Shown: positions 44,159 through 51,665 of the stretch, in pieces | Position numbering within the stretch: position 1 is the first letter of the stretch | How the letters are laid out: each line of letters opens with the position of its first letter | Assembly (NCBI GenBank): GCA_019635285.1 | Contig: JAHBZS010000029.1 | Location: forward strand, 1 to 58,321 | Source: Rubrivivax sp. | Lineage (GTDB): Bacteria > Pseudomonadota > Gammaproteobacteria > Burkholderiales > Burkholderiaceae_C | Direction of reading: 5' to 3' | Length of the DNA stretch: 58,321 nucleotides | Program-made: the position numbers and the translations under genes | Notes under the pieces: generated by a model | What the model was told of the DNA's origin: nothing | Databases searched by the model: none | What the model saw: only the letters and a program-made list of their open reading frames with translations

Positions 44159-45643
44159 CCCAGGCGCCTTGACCACCGCATAGCGCTGCAGCGTGCGCTC
44201 GCGCGCCGCGGCGTGGTCGACCACCGGCAGCGGATAGTCGCGCCCCAGTTCGACCTTGGCTGCGGCCAGGTCCACCGGCCGCGCCAGCCACGGCGCATGG
44301 ATCAGTTTGTCGGGCAGCGCGGCCAGCTGCGGCAGGTAGCGGCGGATGAACTTGCCCGCCGCATCGAACTTCTCGCTCTGCAGCACCGGGTTGAAGATGC
44401 GGAACCACGGCTGCGCGTCGCAGCCGGTGGACGCCGCCCATTGCCAGCCGCCGTTGTTGGACGCCAGGTCGAAATCGTTCAGGTGTTCGGCAAACCAGGC
44501 CTCGCCGCGCCGCCAGTCCAGCCCCAGGTCCTTGACCAGGAAGCTGGCCGTCAGCATGCGCAGGCGGTTGTGCATGTAGCCGGTCTGCAGGATCTGCTGC
44601 ATGGCCGCGTCCACCAGCGGGTAGCCGGTGCGGCCCTGCGTCCAGGCCGCGAACAGCGCGTCCGCATGCTTGCCGTGCTCCCAGCGGATGCGCTCGTATT
44701 CAGGGCGGAACGCCCGCTCCACCACATGCGGGTGGTGGTGCAGGATCTGGTGGTAGAAATCGCGCCAGATCAGCTCGGACAGCCAGGTTTCGGCGCCGCG
44801 CTGGTCCGGCCCGCCCTGGCTGCGCTGCCAGGCCTCGCGCGCCAGATGACGTATCGACAGCGTGCCGAAGCGCAGATGCGGGCCCAGGTAGCTGGGGCCG
44901 CGCACCGCCGGGAAGTCGCGCGTCTCGCGATAGCGGCCGATGCGCTCGTCCAGAAAGTCGTCCAGCAGTTCCTGGCCGCCGGCGCTGCCGCTGGGCAGCT
45001 TCAGCTGGTGCAGGTTAGTGGCCTCGAAGCCGATGTCGGCCAGCGTCGGCAGCGGCTGCCGCAGCGCCGGCGGCAGTGCCGCCAGCGCACGCGCATGGTG
45101 AGCCACCGGATAGGCCTTCAGGTAGAACGGCGTGATCTTCTTCAGCCACGCGTTCTTGTAGGGCGTGAACACGCTGTACGGGTTGCCGCTGGCGCCGAGC
45201 AGCTCGTCGCGCTCGAACACCACGTGGTCCTTGGCGGTGTGCAGCGCGATGCCGAGGTCGGCCAGCCGGCCCAACACGCGCGCGTCGCGCCGCAGCGCGG
45301 CGGGGTCGTCGTCGTGGTTGGCGTACACGGCCTGCACGCCGAGCTGTGCCGCCAGCGCCGGCACGGCGTCGGCCGCGTGGCCGTGGCGCACGATCAGCCC
45401 GCAGCCTTCGATGCCGTGCGCGCTGCCCAGCGCGCGCAGCCGGGCATCCAGCCCCACCAGGCTGTCGCGGATGAACTCGACGCGGCGGTCGCGGCGCGGC
45501 AGCGGGTCGAGGATGTCGCGGTCGAAGACGAAGGCGCACCACACCTGGCGGGCGGCGCGCAGCGCGTGGTACAGCGCCGCATGGTCGTCGTCGCGCAGGT
45601 CGCGCCGGAACCACACCAGCGCACGGTCTAGCGGTTGGGTCAA
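44156..45643 (-). CDS. phr: Deoxyribodipyrimidine photolyase
   Basis: A 495-residue class I CPD photolyase that uses light, FAD and an antenna to split pyrimidine dimers. The N-terminal ALVWFRRDLRDDDHAALYHAL Rossmann part and the FAD domain with LIWRDFYHQIL, WTQGRTGYPLVDAAMQQILQTGYMHNRLRM and WQWAASTGCDAQPWFRIFNP are all diagnostic. TTG at 45643 was chosen because GAAGGTG precedes it; an upstream in-frame TTG (45703) would add 20 unconserved residues. Confidence 0.94.
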   Translation of the reverse strand: MTQPLDRALVWFRRDLRDDDHAALYHALRAARQVWCAFVFDRDILDPLPRRDRRVEFIRDSLVGLDARLRALGSAHGIEGCGLIVRHGHAADAVPALAAQLGVQAVYANHDDDPAALRRDARVLGRLADLGIALHTAKDHVVFERDELLGASGNPYSVFTPYKNAWLKKITPFYLKAYPVAHHARALAALPPALRQPLPTLADIGFEATNLHQLKLPSGSAGGQELLDDFLDERIGRYRETRDFPAVRGPSYLGPHLRFGTLSIRHLAREAWQRSQGGPDQRGAETWLSELIWRDFYHQILHHHPHVVERAFRPEYERIRWEHGKHADALFAAWTQGRTGYPLVDAAMQQILQTGYMHNRLRMLTASFLVKDLGLDWRRGEAWFAEHLNDFDLASNNGGWQWAASTGCDAQPWFRIFNPVLQSEKFDAAGKFIRRYLPQLAALPDKLIHAPWLARPVDLAAAKVELGRDYPLPVVDHAAARERTLQRYAVVKAPG

Positions 45644-45732
45644 TTGGGCACCTTCGGGCAATGCCCTCCGGTATTCGCCCTTGGGGCGGCCCGGCGGGCG
45701 CAAGCGCGCAGTGTGCCTGCCGCGGGAATAAA

Positions 45733-46320
45733 ATGAAGCCGATGGGCGCCGCCACCTTGAACCTCAGCAATCAGTTCCTGATTGCCATGCCCGGCATGCT
45801 GGACGACGGTTTCGCCGGTTCGGTGGTCTATCTCTGCGAGCACAGCGAGCGCGGCGCGCTGGGGTTGGTGATCAACAAGCCGATCGACATCAACCTGAAG
45901 AACCTCTTCGACAAGGTCGAGCTGAACCTCGAGCGCGAAGAGCTGGCGGTGCAGCCGGTGTTCTACGGCGGCCCGGTGCAGACCGAGCGCGGCTTCGTGC
46001 TGCACGAGCCGCGCGAGGCCGATGCCGCCAAGTACAACTCCACGTTGTCGGTGCCCGGCGGCCTGGACATGACCACCAGCAAGGACGTGCTGGAGGACCT
46101 GGCCAGCGGCACCGGGCCGAAGCGCGTGCTGGTCACCTTGGGCTACAGCGGCTGGTCGGCCGGCCAGCTGGAGGACGAGCTCGGCCGCAACGGCTGGCTC
46201 ACCGTCGACGCCGACCCGGCGATCATCTTCGACACACCCATCGAGCAGCGCTACGAGCGCGCGCTGTCGCTGCTGGGCATCGACCCGCGCATGCTGTCGC
46301 AAGAGGCGGGTCACGCATGA
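45733..46320 (+). CDS. yqgE: YqgE/AlgH-family protein
   Basis: A 195-residue YqgE (AlgH) protein: LNLSNQFLIAMPGMLDDGFAGSVVYLCEHSERGALGLVINKP is the family signature. Role uncertain (linked to pyrimidine and exopolysaccharide genes by position). It starts at ATG 45733; ATG 45742 is also possible. Its TGA overlaps an ATG (46317) that opens the first of three micro-ORFs in a tandem repeat. It heads the yqgE-ruvX-pyrR-pyrB-pyrC' cluster. Confidence 0.94.
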   Translation: MKPMGAATLNLSNQFLIAMPGMLDDGFAGSVVYLCEHSERGALGLVINKPIDINLKNLFDKVELNLEREELAVQPVFYGGPVQTERGFVLHEPREADAAKYNSTLSVPGGLDMTTSKDVLEDLASGTGPKRVLVTLGYSGWSAGQLEDELGRNGWLTVDADPAIIFDTPIEQRYERALSLLGIDPRMLSQEAGHA

Positions 46321-46379
46321 GCGCGCCGGGCCGCTCCCCAGCGCGAATCCCGGAGCACGCCGTGCGGAGGGTTGTATGA
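46317..46379 (+). CDS. Micro-ORF 1 in the minisatellite, 20 aa
   Basis: ATG overlaps the yqgE TGA (ATGA) and its own TGA (46377-46379) overlaps the ATG of the next unit. The peptide starts [10 protein letters not shown] and is basic. Ribosomes leaving yqgE could pass through it by re-initiation. No homology is recognised; a coding role is inference from the junctions. Confidence 0.4.
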   Translation: MSAPGRSPARIPEHAVRRVV

Positions 46380-46438
46380 GCGCGCCGGGCCGCTCCCCAG
46401 CGCGAATCCCGGAGCACGCCGTGCGGAGGGTTGTATGA
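46376..46438 (+). CDS. Micro-ORF 2 in the minisatellite, 20 aa
   Basis: Same peptide as micro-ORF 1, encoded by the second identical unit in the next reading frame. It is preceded by GGAGG in the first unit and joined to the third unit by another ATGA overlap at 46435. Confidence 0.4.
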   Translation: MSAPGRSPARIPEHAVRRVV

Positions 46439-46500
46439 GCGCGCCGGGCCCCTCCCAAGCGCCAACCCCGGCGCATGCCGCGCGGAGGATCGTGCGGTGA
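46435..46500 (+). CDS. Micro-ORF 3 in the minisatellite, 21 aa
   Basis: The diverged third unit codes [18 protein letters not shown] and three more residues, ending in a TGA (46498-46500) that overlaps the GTG start of ruvX (GTGA). It therefore completes an unbroken chain of stop/start overlaps from yqgE to ruvX. Confidence 0.4.
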   Translation: MSAPGPSQAPTPAHAARRIVR

Positions 46501-46907
46501 GCGGCGTGTCCGCTGCGCCCGCCGCCCCGCAGTCCTTTCTTGCCTTCGACTACGGCCTGCGCCGCGTCGGCGTGGCCGTCGGCAACACCTTGCTGCGCCA
46601 GGCGCAGCCGCTGAAGACCGTGGCCGCCGAGGGCGAGGCGCGTTTCGCCGCGATCGCCTCGCTGGTCGACGAATGGCGGCCCGACGCGCTGGTGGTCGGC
46701 GTGCCCTTCCACCCCGATGGCGCCGAGCACGACAACACCTTGCGTGCGCGCCGCTTCGGCCGCCAGCTGCACGGCCGCTTCCGCCTGCCGGTGCGCGAGG
46801 TCGACGAGCGCTACAGCACCACCGAGGCCCGGGCCGGCGGCGCGGCCGATGTCGATGCGGCATCGGCGGCCATCATCCTCGACCAGTTCCTGCGCGAGCT
46901 GCCATGA
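46497..46907 (+). CDS. ruvX: Holliday junction resolvase-like RuvX (YqgF)
   Basis: A 136-residue YqgF-family nuclease. Asp18 in [17 protein letters not shown] is the first catalytic acid, and [10 protein letters not shown] and [13 protein letters not shown] are later conserved blocks. It takes part in 16S rRNA 5' end processing in E. coli. The GTG at 46497 is chosen because GGAGG lies 8 bases upstream and the family start is near; an upstream in-frame TTG (46431) would add 22 residues. Its stop overlaps the pyrR ATG. Confidence 0.93.
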   Translation: MSGVSAAPAAPQSFLAFDYGLRRVGVAVGNTLLRQAQPLKTVAAEGEARFAAIASLVDEWRPDALVVGVPFHPDGAEHDNTLRARRFGRQLHGRFRLPVREVDERYSTTEARAGGAADVDAASAAIILDQFLRELP

Positions 46908-47410
46908 CCCAGTCGCTGCAACTCGATGCCGAAGCGCTGTATGCCGAACTGCTGGCCGGCGTGCGCGGCCTGCTGCGGCCCGAGGCCGTGCTGGTGGGCA
47001 TCTGGTCCGGCGGCGCCTGGCTGGCCGACCGGCTGCAGGCCGACCTGGGCCGCGGCGGCGCGGCCGGCGTCATCTCCAGCACCTTGCACCGCGACGACTT
47101 CGGCTCGCGCGGCATGGCCGCCGGCACCGACGCGACGAAACTGCCCTTCGCCATCGACGGCAGCCACATCCTGCTGATCGACGACGTGCTGTACACCGGC
47201 CGCACCATCCGCGCGGTGATCAACGAGCTTTACGACTTCGGCCGGCCGGCCAGCGTGCAGCTGGCGGTGCTGGTCGACCGCGGCGGGCGCGAGCTGCCCA
47301 TCCAGCCGGCCTTCGCCGCAGCGCGCGTGGTGCTGCCAGCCACGCAGAAGCTGACGCTGGCGCGCGACGACAGCGGTCGCTTCGCCTTTACCGTGCGGGA
47401 GCAGGCCTAG
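46904..47410 (+). CDS. pyrR: Pyrimidine regulator/uracil phosphoribosyltransferase PyrR
   Basis: A 168-residue phosphoribosyltransferase-fold protein with the PRPP loop [17 protein letters not shown] (residues 88-104) and the PyrR-type [15 protein letters not shown] region. In Gram-positive bacteria PyrR binds pyr mRNA; in proteobacteria its regulatory role is less certain. ATG overlaps the ruvX stop by 4 bases and its own TAG overlaps the pyrB GTG by one. Confidence 0.94.
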   Translation: MTQSLQLDAEALYAELLAGVRGLLRPEAVLVGIWSGGAWLADRLQADLGRGGAAGVISSTLHRDDFGSRGMAAGTDATKLPFAIDGSHILLIDDVLYTGRTIRAVINELYDFGRPASVQLAVLVDRGGRELPIQPAFAAARVVLPATQKLTLARDDSGRFAFTVREQA

Positions 47411-48372
47411 TGTTGTCGCGGCGCAATCCCCAGCTCAACGCCCACGGCGAGCTGATCCACCTGCTGTCCATCGAGGGCCTGCCCAAGGCCGTGCTGACGC
47501 AGATCCTCGACACCGCCGGCACCTTCTTGAGCGTCAACGACCGCGAGGTCAAGAAGGTGCCGCTGCTGCGGGGAAAAAGCGTCTTCAACCTGTTCTTCGA
47601 GAACAGCACGCGCACGCGCACCACCTTCGAGATCGCCGCCAAGCGCCTCAGCGCCGATGTCATCAACCTGGACATCGCACGCAGCAGCGCCGCCAAGGGC
47701 GAGAGCCTGCTGGACACCATCGCCAACCTGTCGGCGATGCATGCCGACATGTTCGTCGTGCGCCACAGCGAAAGCGGCGCGCCGTACCTGATCGCCCAGC
47801 ACTGCGCGCCGCACGTGCACGTGGTCAATGCCGGCGACGGCCGCCATGCGCACCCGACGCAGGGGCTGCTGGACATGTACACCATCCGCCACTACAAGAA
47901 AGACTTCTCCGGGCTGGTGGTGGCGGTGGTCGGCGACATCGTGCATTCGCGCGTGGCGCGCTCCGACATCCATGCGTTGAGCATCCTGGGCGCCGCCGAG
48001 ATCCGCGCCGTGGGGCCGAAGACCTTGGTGCCCGGCGACCTGCGCGAGATGGGCGTGCGCGTCTGCCACGACATGGCCGAAGGCATCCGCGATGCCGACG
48101 TGGTGATCATGCTGCGCCTGCAGAACGAACGCATGAGCGGCGCGCTGCTGCCCAGCGCCGCTGAGTTCGCCAAGAGCTACGGGCTGACGCCGCAGAAGCT
48201 GGCGCTGGCCAAGCCCGATGCCATCGTCATGCACCCGGGGCCGATCAACCGCGGCGTGGAAATCGACTCAGCGGTGGCCGACGGCGCGCACAGCGTGATC
48301 CTGCCGCAGGTCACCTTCGGCATCGCGGTGCGCATGGCCGTGATGTCGATCATCGCCGGAAACGAACCATGA
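47410..48372 (+). CDS. pyrB: Aspartate carbamoyltransferase catalytic subunit
   Basis: A 320-residue ATCase: [13 protein letters not shown] (residues 62-74) binds carbamoyl phosphate, [14 protein letters not shown] binds the second substrate site, and [12 protein letters not shown] is near the C-terminus. The start is GTG at 47410, overlapping the TAG of pyrR (TAGTG). In bacteria with this gene order the enzyme needs a dihydroorotase-like partner for its dodecameric structure, which fits the next gene. A hairpin-rich repeat lies directly after its stop. Confidence 0.96.
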   Translation: MLSRRNPQLNAHGELIHLLSIEGLPKAVLTQILDTAGTFLSVNDREVKKVPLLRGKSVFNLFFENSTRTRTTFEIAAKRLSADVINLDIARSSAAKGESLLDTIANLSAMHADMFVVRHSESGAPYLIAQHCAPHVHVVNAGDGRHAHPTQGLLDMYTIRHYKKDFSGLVVAVVGDIVHSRVARSDIHALSILGAAEIRAVGPKTLVPGDLREMGVRVCHDMAEGIRDADVVIMLRLQNERMSGALLPSAAEFAKSYGLTPQKLALAKPDAIVMHPGPINRGVEIDSAVADGAHSVILPQVTFGIAVRMAVMSIIAGNEP

Positions 48373-48480
48373 CCCCCCCCCGAGGCGCCTGCGGCGCTCC
48401 CCCCCAGGGGGGCGCAGCCAGCGGCCCGGCAGAGCCGGTTCCGCGGCTGCCGCTCGACATGCCGGTGGCCTGTGCCGCCA
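48373..48480. repeat. Hairpin-rich dispersed element between pyrB and pyrC'
   Basis: GC-rich inverted repeats: GGCGCC-TGC-GGCGC (48384-48396 region), CCCCCC/GGGGGG (48399-48412) and CCGGC-AGA-GCCGG (48426-48438) inside GCGG...CCGC. 48418-48458 matches 33 of 41 bases with 37918-37958 between pilJ and chpA, preceded in both by a C-run/G-run stem. I take the two as members of one dispersed intergenic family. Confidence 0.7.
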
Positions 48481-48493
48481 CGGAGCTTTCGCG

Positions 48494-49798
48494 ATGAAGT
48501 TGCTGATCCGCCACGGCCGCGTCATCGACCCCGCCTCGGGCCGCGACGAGGTGGCCGACGTGGCCATCGCCTCGGGCCGCATCGTCGGCATCGGGCGCGC
48601 GGGCGACTTCGAGCCCGAGCACACCATCGACGCCGCCGGCCTGGTGGTCGCGCCGGGGCTGGTGGACCTGGCGGCGCGGCTGCGCGAGCCGGGGCGCGAG
48701 CACCAGGGCATGCTGGAAAGCGAACTGCAGGCCGCGGCGGCCGGCGGCATCACCAGCCTGGTCTGCCCGCCGGATACCGAGCCGCCGCTGGACGAGCCGG
48801 GGCTGGTGGAGATGCTCAAGTTCCGCGCGCGCAAGCTGTCGCGCTGCCGGCTGTTCCCGCTGGGCGCGCTGACGCGCGGCCTGGCGGGCGAGGTGCTGAC
48901 CGAGATGGCCGAACTCACCGAAGCCGGCTGCGTCGGCTTCTCGCAGGCCGACGTGCCGCTGTACGACACCATGGTGCTGCAGCGCGCGCTGCAGTACGCC
49001 GCCACCTTCGGCTATGCGGTGTGGCTGCGGCCGCAGGACGCCTACCTGGGCAAAGGCGTGGCGGCCAGCGGCGCGCTGGCCACGCGCCTGGGGCTGTCGG
49101 GCGTGCCGGTGGCGGCGGAAACGATCGCGCTGCACACCCTGTTCGAGCTGGTGCGTGCCACCGGCGCGCGCGTGCACCTGTGCCGGCTGAGCAGCGCCGC
49201 CGGCGTGGCGCTGCTGCGCGCGGCCAAGGCCGAGGGGCTGCCACTGTCGGCCGACGTGAGCATCAACTCTCTGCACCTGAGCGACGTGGACATCGGCTAC
49301 TTCAACGCCGACATGCGGCTGACGCCGCCGCTGCGCCAGGGCGCCGACCGCGACGCGCTGCGCGCCGCGCTGGCCGACGGCACCATCGACGCGCTGGTCT
49401 CCGACCACAACCCGGTGGACGATGACGCCAAGACGCTGCCCTTCGGCGAGGCCGAGCCCGGCGCCACCGGCCTGGAGCTGCTGCTCAGCCTGGCGCTGAA
49501 GTGGGGCGCCGACGCCGGGCTCGACCTGGGTCGCACGCTCGCCCGCGTGACCTGCGCGCCGGTGGCGGTGCTTGGCGAGACCGTCGGCTCCTTGGCGGCG
49601 AGTGCCGGGCGCCTGGTCGAAGGCGGCGTGGCCGACGTCTGCGTGTTCGACCCCCACACCACCTGGCGCCTGGAGCCCGGGCTGCTGAAGAGCCAGGGCC
49701 GGCACACGCCCTTCAGCTTCAGCCACACCGGCATGGGGCTGCCCGGGCGTGTGCGGGCCACGCTGGTGGCCGGCACCGTGGCCTACGAGGCCCCATGA
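48494..49798 (+). CDS. pyrC': Dihydroorotase-like PyrC', probably non-catalytic
   Basis: A 434-residue amidohydrolase-family protein matching the multifunctional-complex dihydroorotase type: DIGYFNADMRLTPPLR and DALVSDHNPVDDDAKTLPFGEAEPGATGLE. The metal motif DxHxHxREPG is replaced by DLAARLREPG, with Ala60 and Arg62 in place of the two histidines, so metal binding and catalysis should be lost. Such PyrC' proteins hold aspartate carbamoyltransferase together in Pseudomonas. An active pyrC must lie elsewhere. Confidence 0.9.
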   Translation: MKLLIRHGRVIDPASGRDEVADVAIASGRIVGIGRAGDFEPEHTIDAAGLVVAPGLVDLAARLREPGREHQGMLESELQAAAAGGITSLVCPPDTEPPLDEPGLVEMLKFRARKLSRCRLFPLGALTRGLAGEVLTEMAELTEAGCVGFSQADVPLYDTMVLQRALQYAATFGYAVWLRPQDAYLGKGVAASGALATRLGLSGVPVAAETIALHTLFELVRATGARVHLCRLSSAAGVALLRAAKAEGLPLSADVSINSLHLSDVDIGYFNADMRLTPPLRQGADRDALRAALADGTIDALVSDHNPVDDDAKTLPFGEAEPGATGLELLLSLALKWGADAGLDLGRTLARVTCAPVAVLGETVGSLAASAGRLVEGGVADVCVFDPHTTWRLEPGLLKSQGRHTPFSFSHTGMGLPGRVRATLVAGTVAYEAP

Positions 49799-49955
49799 CG
49801 GCCGCGCCACCTGCTCAGTGCGTGGCGCGCCGGCGGGTCGAGGCGCCGGCTTTCGTCGGCCAGCCACCGGTGTTCAGTCGCGCGCCCGGCGCAGGCTCAC
49901 GCCGCGGCGGGGACGCTAGGTCGGCGGGGCCTCGGCCCGGCGCCGACCGCGTCTG

Positions 49956-50699
49956 ATGCGCAGCCTGCGCGCGGCATGGCGGCTCTCGCGCATGCTGCTT
50001 CACCTGCTGCACGGCATGGCGGTGATGGCATGGCGCTTCCCGTCGCTCGACGCCGCCGGCCGCCAGCAGCGCATCCAGTGGTGGTCGGCGGGGCTGCTGC
50101 GCGTGGCCGGGTTGCAACTGCAGGTCAGCGGCACGCCGCGGTCGGGTGCCACGCTGCTCGTCGCCAACCACGTGTCCTGGCTGGACATCGCCGCGATCCA
50201 TGCGGTGGCGCCGCAGGCGCGCTTCGTCTCCAAGGCCGAGGTGCTGGCCTGGCCGCTGCTCGGCTGGCTGGTCCAGGGCGCGGGCACGCTGTTCATCGAG
50301 CGCGAGCGCAAGCGCGATGCGCTGCGCGTGCTGCACCAGGTGGCTGACTCGCTGAAGGCCGGCGAGACGGTGGCGGTGTTCCCCGAAGGCACCACCGGCG
50401 ATGGCGCGAGCTTGCTGCCCTTCCATGCCAACCTGCTGCAGTCGGCCATCGCCACCGGCACGCCGGTGCAGTGCGTCGCGCTGCGCTATGCCGAGCCGAC
50501 GCAACGCTTCAGCGAGGCGGCGCAGTTTCTGGGCGAGACGACGCTGCTGCAAAGCGTCTGGCGCATGCTGTCGGCGCGGGGTCTGAGCGTGCACGTCGAC
50601 CTGCTGCCGCCGCAGGGCGCGCGCCATGCCGACCGGCGCGCGCTGGCGGCCCATCTGCGCGAGCAGATCCACGCACGGCTGCACGGAGAGAACCCATGA
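49956..50699 (+). CDS. plsC: 1-acyl-sn-glycerol-3-phosphate acyltransferase
   Basis: A 247-residue PlsC-type acyltransferase, with the HX4D motif His72...Asp77 in NHVSWLD and the second block FPEGTTGDG. A hydrophobic N-terminal segment (~12-27) probably anchors it in the inner membrane. It makes phosphatidic acid from lysophosphatidic acid. It often follows the pyr genes in this group. It overlaps the next gene by 4 bases (ATGA). Confidence 0.93.
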   Translation: MRSLRAAWRLSRMLLHLLHGMAVMAWRFPSLDAAGRQQRIQWWSAGLLRVAGLQLQVSGTPRSGATLLVANHVSWLDIAAIHAVAPQARFVSKAEVLAWPLLGWLVQGAGTLFIERERKRDALRVLHQVADSLKAGETVAVFPEGTTGDGASLLPFHANLLQSAIATGTPVQCVALRYAEPTQRFSEAAQFLGETTLLQSVWRMLSARGLSVHVDLLPPQGARHADRRALAAHLREQIHARLHGENP

Positions 50700-51571
50700 T
50701 CGAGCTGTTGCTGGCCTTCGACGACGAAGCCCATCTCGCCACCCCGCTGGCCGGCGCGCTGGGCGTGCCGCTGCAATGGGTGGCCCGGCACCGCTTCCCC
50801 GACGGCGAGAGCCGGCTGCGCCTGCCGCCGCAGCTGCCGCCGCGCGTGGCCCTGCTGCGCGGCCTGCAGCGGCCCAACGAAAAACTGGTCGAGCTGATGA
50901 TCGCCGCGCTGGCGGCCCGCGAGCTGGGCGCCGAGCGGCTGACGCTGGTCTGCCCCTACCTGGCCTACATGCGCCAGGACATGGCTTTCCAGCCGGGCGA
51001 GGCGGTCAGCCAGCGCCATGTCGGCCGGGCGCTGGCGGCGTGGTTCGACGCGGTGATCACGGTCGACCCGCATCTGCACCGCGTGGCTTCGATGGACGAG
51101 GTGGTGCCCGGTCGGCGCGGCGTGGCGCTGTCGGCCGCACCCTTGCTTGGCGCCTGGGCGGCGCGCCACGCGCAGCGGCCGCTGCTGCTGGGCCCCGACG
51201 AAGAAGCCGCGCCCTGGGTGCGCAGCGCCGCGCTGGCGCAGGGCCTGGAGCATGCCACCTGCGTCAAGCAGCGCAGCGGCGACCGCGAGGTGCGCGTGGC
51301 CCTGCCCGACCTGGATGTCGCTGGCCGCGAGGTGGTGCTGATCGACGACGTGGCCAGTACCGGCCGCACGCTGGCCGTCACCGCCGAGGCGCTGGTGGCG
51401 CGCGGCGCGGCGGCGGTGGACGTGGCGGTGACCCACGCGCTGTTCGTCGACGACGCGCTCGCGCACCTGGCGCGCGCCGGCGTGCGCCATGTCTGGAGCA
51501 CCGACAGCGTGGTGCATGCCAGCAACGCGGTCTCGCTGGTGCCGCTGCTGGCCGACGCGTTGCGCGGCTGA
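50696..51571 (+). CDS. Ribose-phosphate pyrophosphokinase-like protein
   Basis: A 291-residue PRPP synthetase-family protein: RHRFPDGESRLRLP and LLRGLQRPNEKLVELMIAA in the N-terminal half, YLAYMRQDMAFQPGEAVS for ATP binding, VDPHLHRV, and the PRPP loop IDDVASTGRT (216-225). It is shorter than the usual ~315-residue Prs and is probably a paralogue. Its neighbours are pyrimidine genes, for which PRPP is a substrate. It is coupled to plsC by an ATGA overlap. It may make PRPP or a related compound. Confidence 0.88.
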   Translation: MIELLLAFDDEAHLATPLAGALGVPLQWVARHRFPDGESRLRLPPQLPPRVALLRGLQRPNEKLVELMIAALAARELGAERLTLVCPYLAYMRQDMAFQPGEAVSQRHVGRALAAWFDAVITVDPHLHRVASMDEVVPGRRGVALSAAPLLGAWAARHAQRPLLLGPDEEAAPWVRSAALAQGLEHATCVKQRSGDREVRVALPDLDVAGREVVLIDDVASTGRTLAVTAEALVARGAAAVDVAVTHALFVDDALAHLARAGVRHVWSTDSVVHASNAVSLVPLLADALRG

Positions 51572-51665
51572 TCCTCCCGCCGCGTTCAAGTCCGGCGCCC
51601 GGGCTGCCGAAAACGGCTGGTGGGCCGGTCGCCAGGCCGGCCCGGGCATCCACAGGAAGCGGGGC

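Larger units (their letters stand above)
46317..46496 (+). repeat. 59-bp minisatellite between yqgE and ruvX
   Basis: Two identical units (46317-46375 and 46376-46434) and a third diverged unit (46435-46496, 62 bases). Each unit begins with ATGAGCGCGCCGGG and ends with a GGAGG ribosome-binding sequence 8 bases before the next start, so each brings its own start signal. There are no unrelated spacers, so this is not CRISPR. Confidence 0.92.

Noticed and set aside
46317-46496. Possible CRISPR-like repeat array
   Set aside because: The units are head-to-tail with no spacers, only three copies, and no cas genes are present; it is a minisatellite.
46431-46496. Upstream TTG start for ruvX adding 22 residues
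   Set aside because: The added sequence is repeat-derived and unconserved, while GTG 46497 has GGAGG at good spacing.
48494-49798. Catalytically active dihydroorotase call
   Set aside because: The HxH metal motif is replaced by Ala and Arg, so it was called non-catalytic PyrC' instead.
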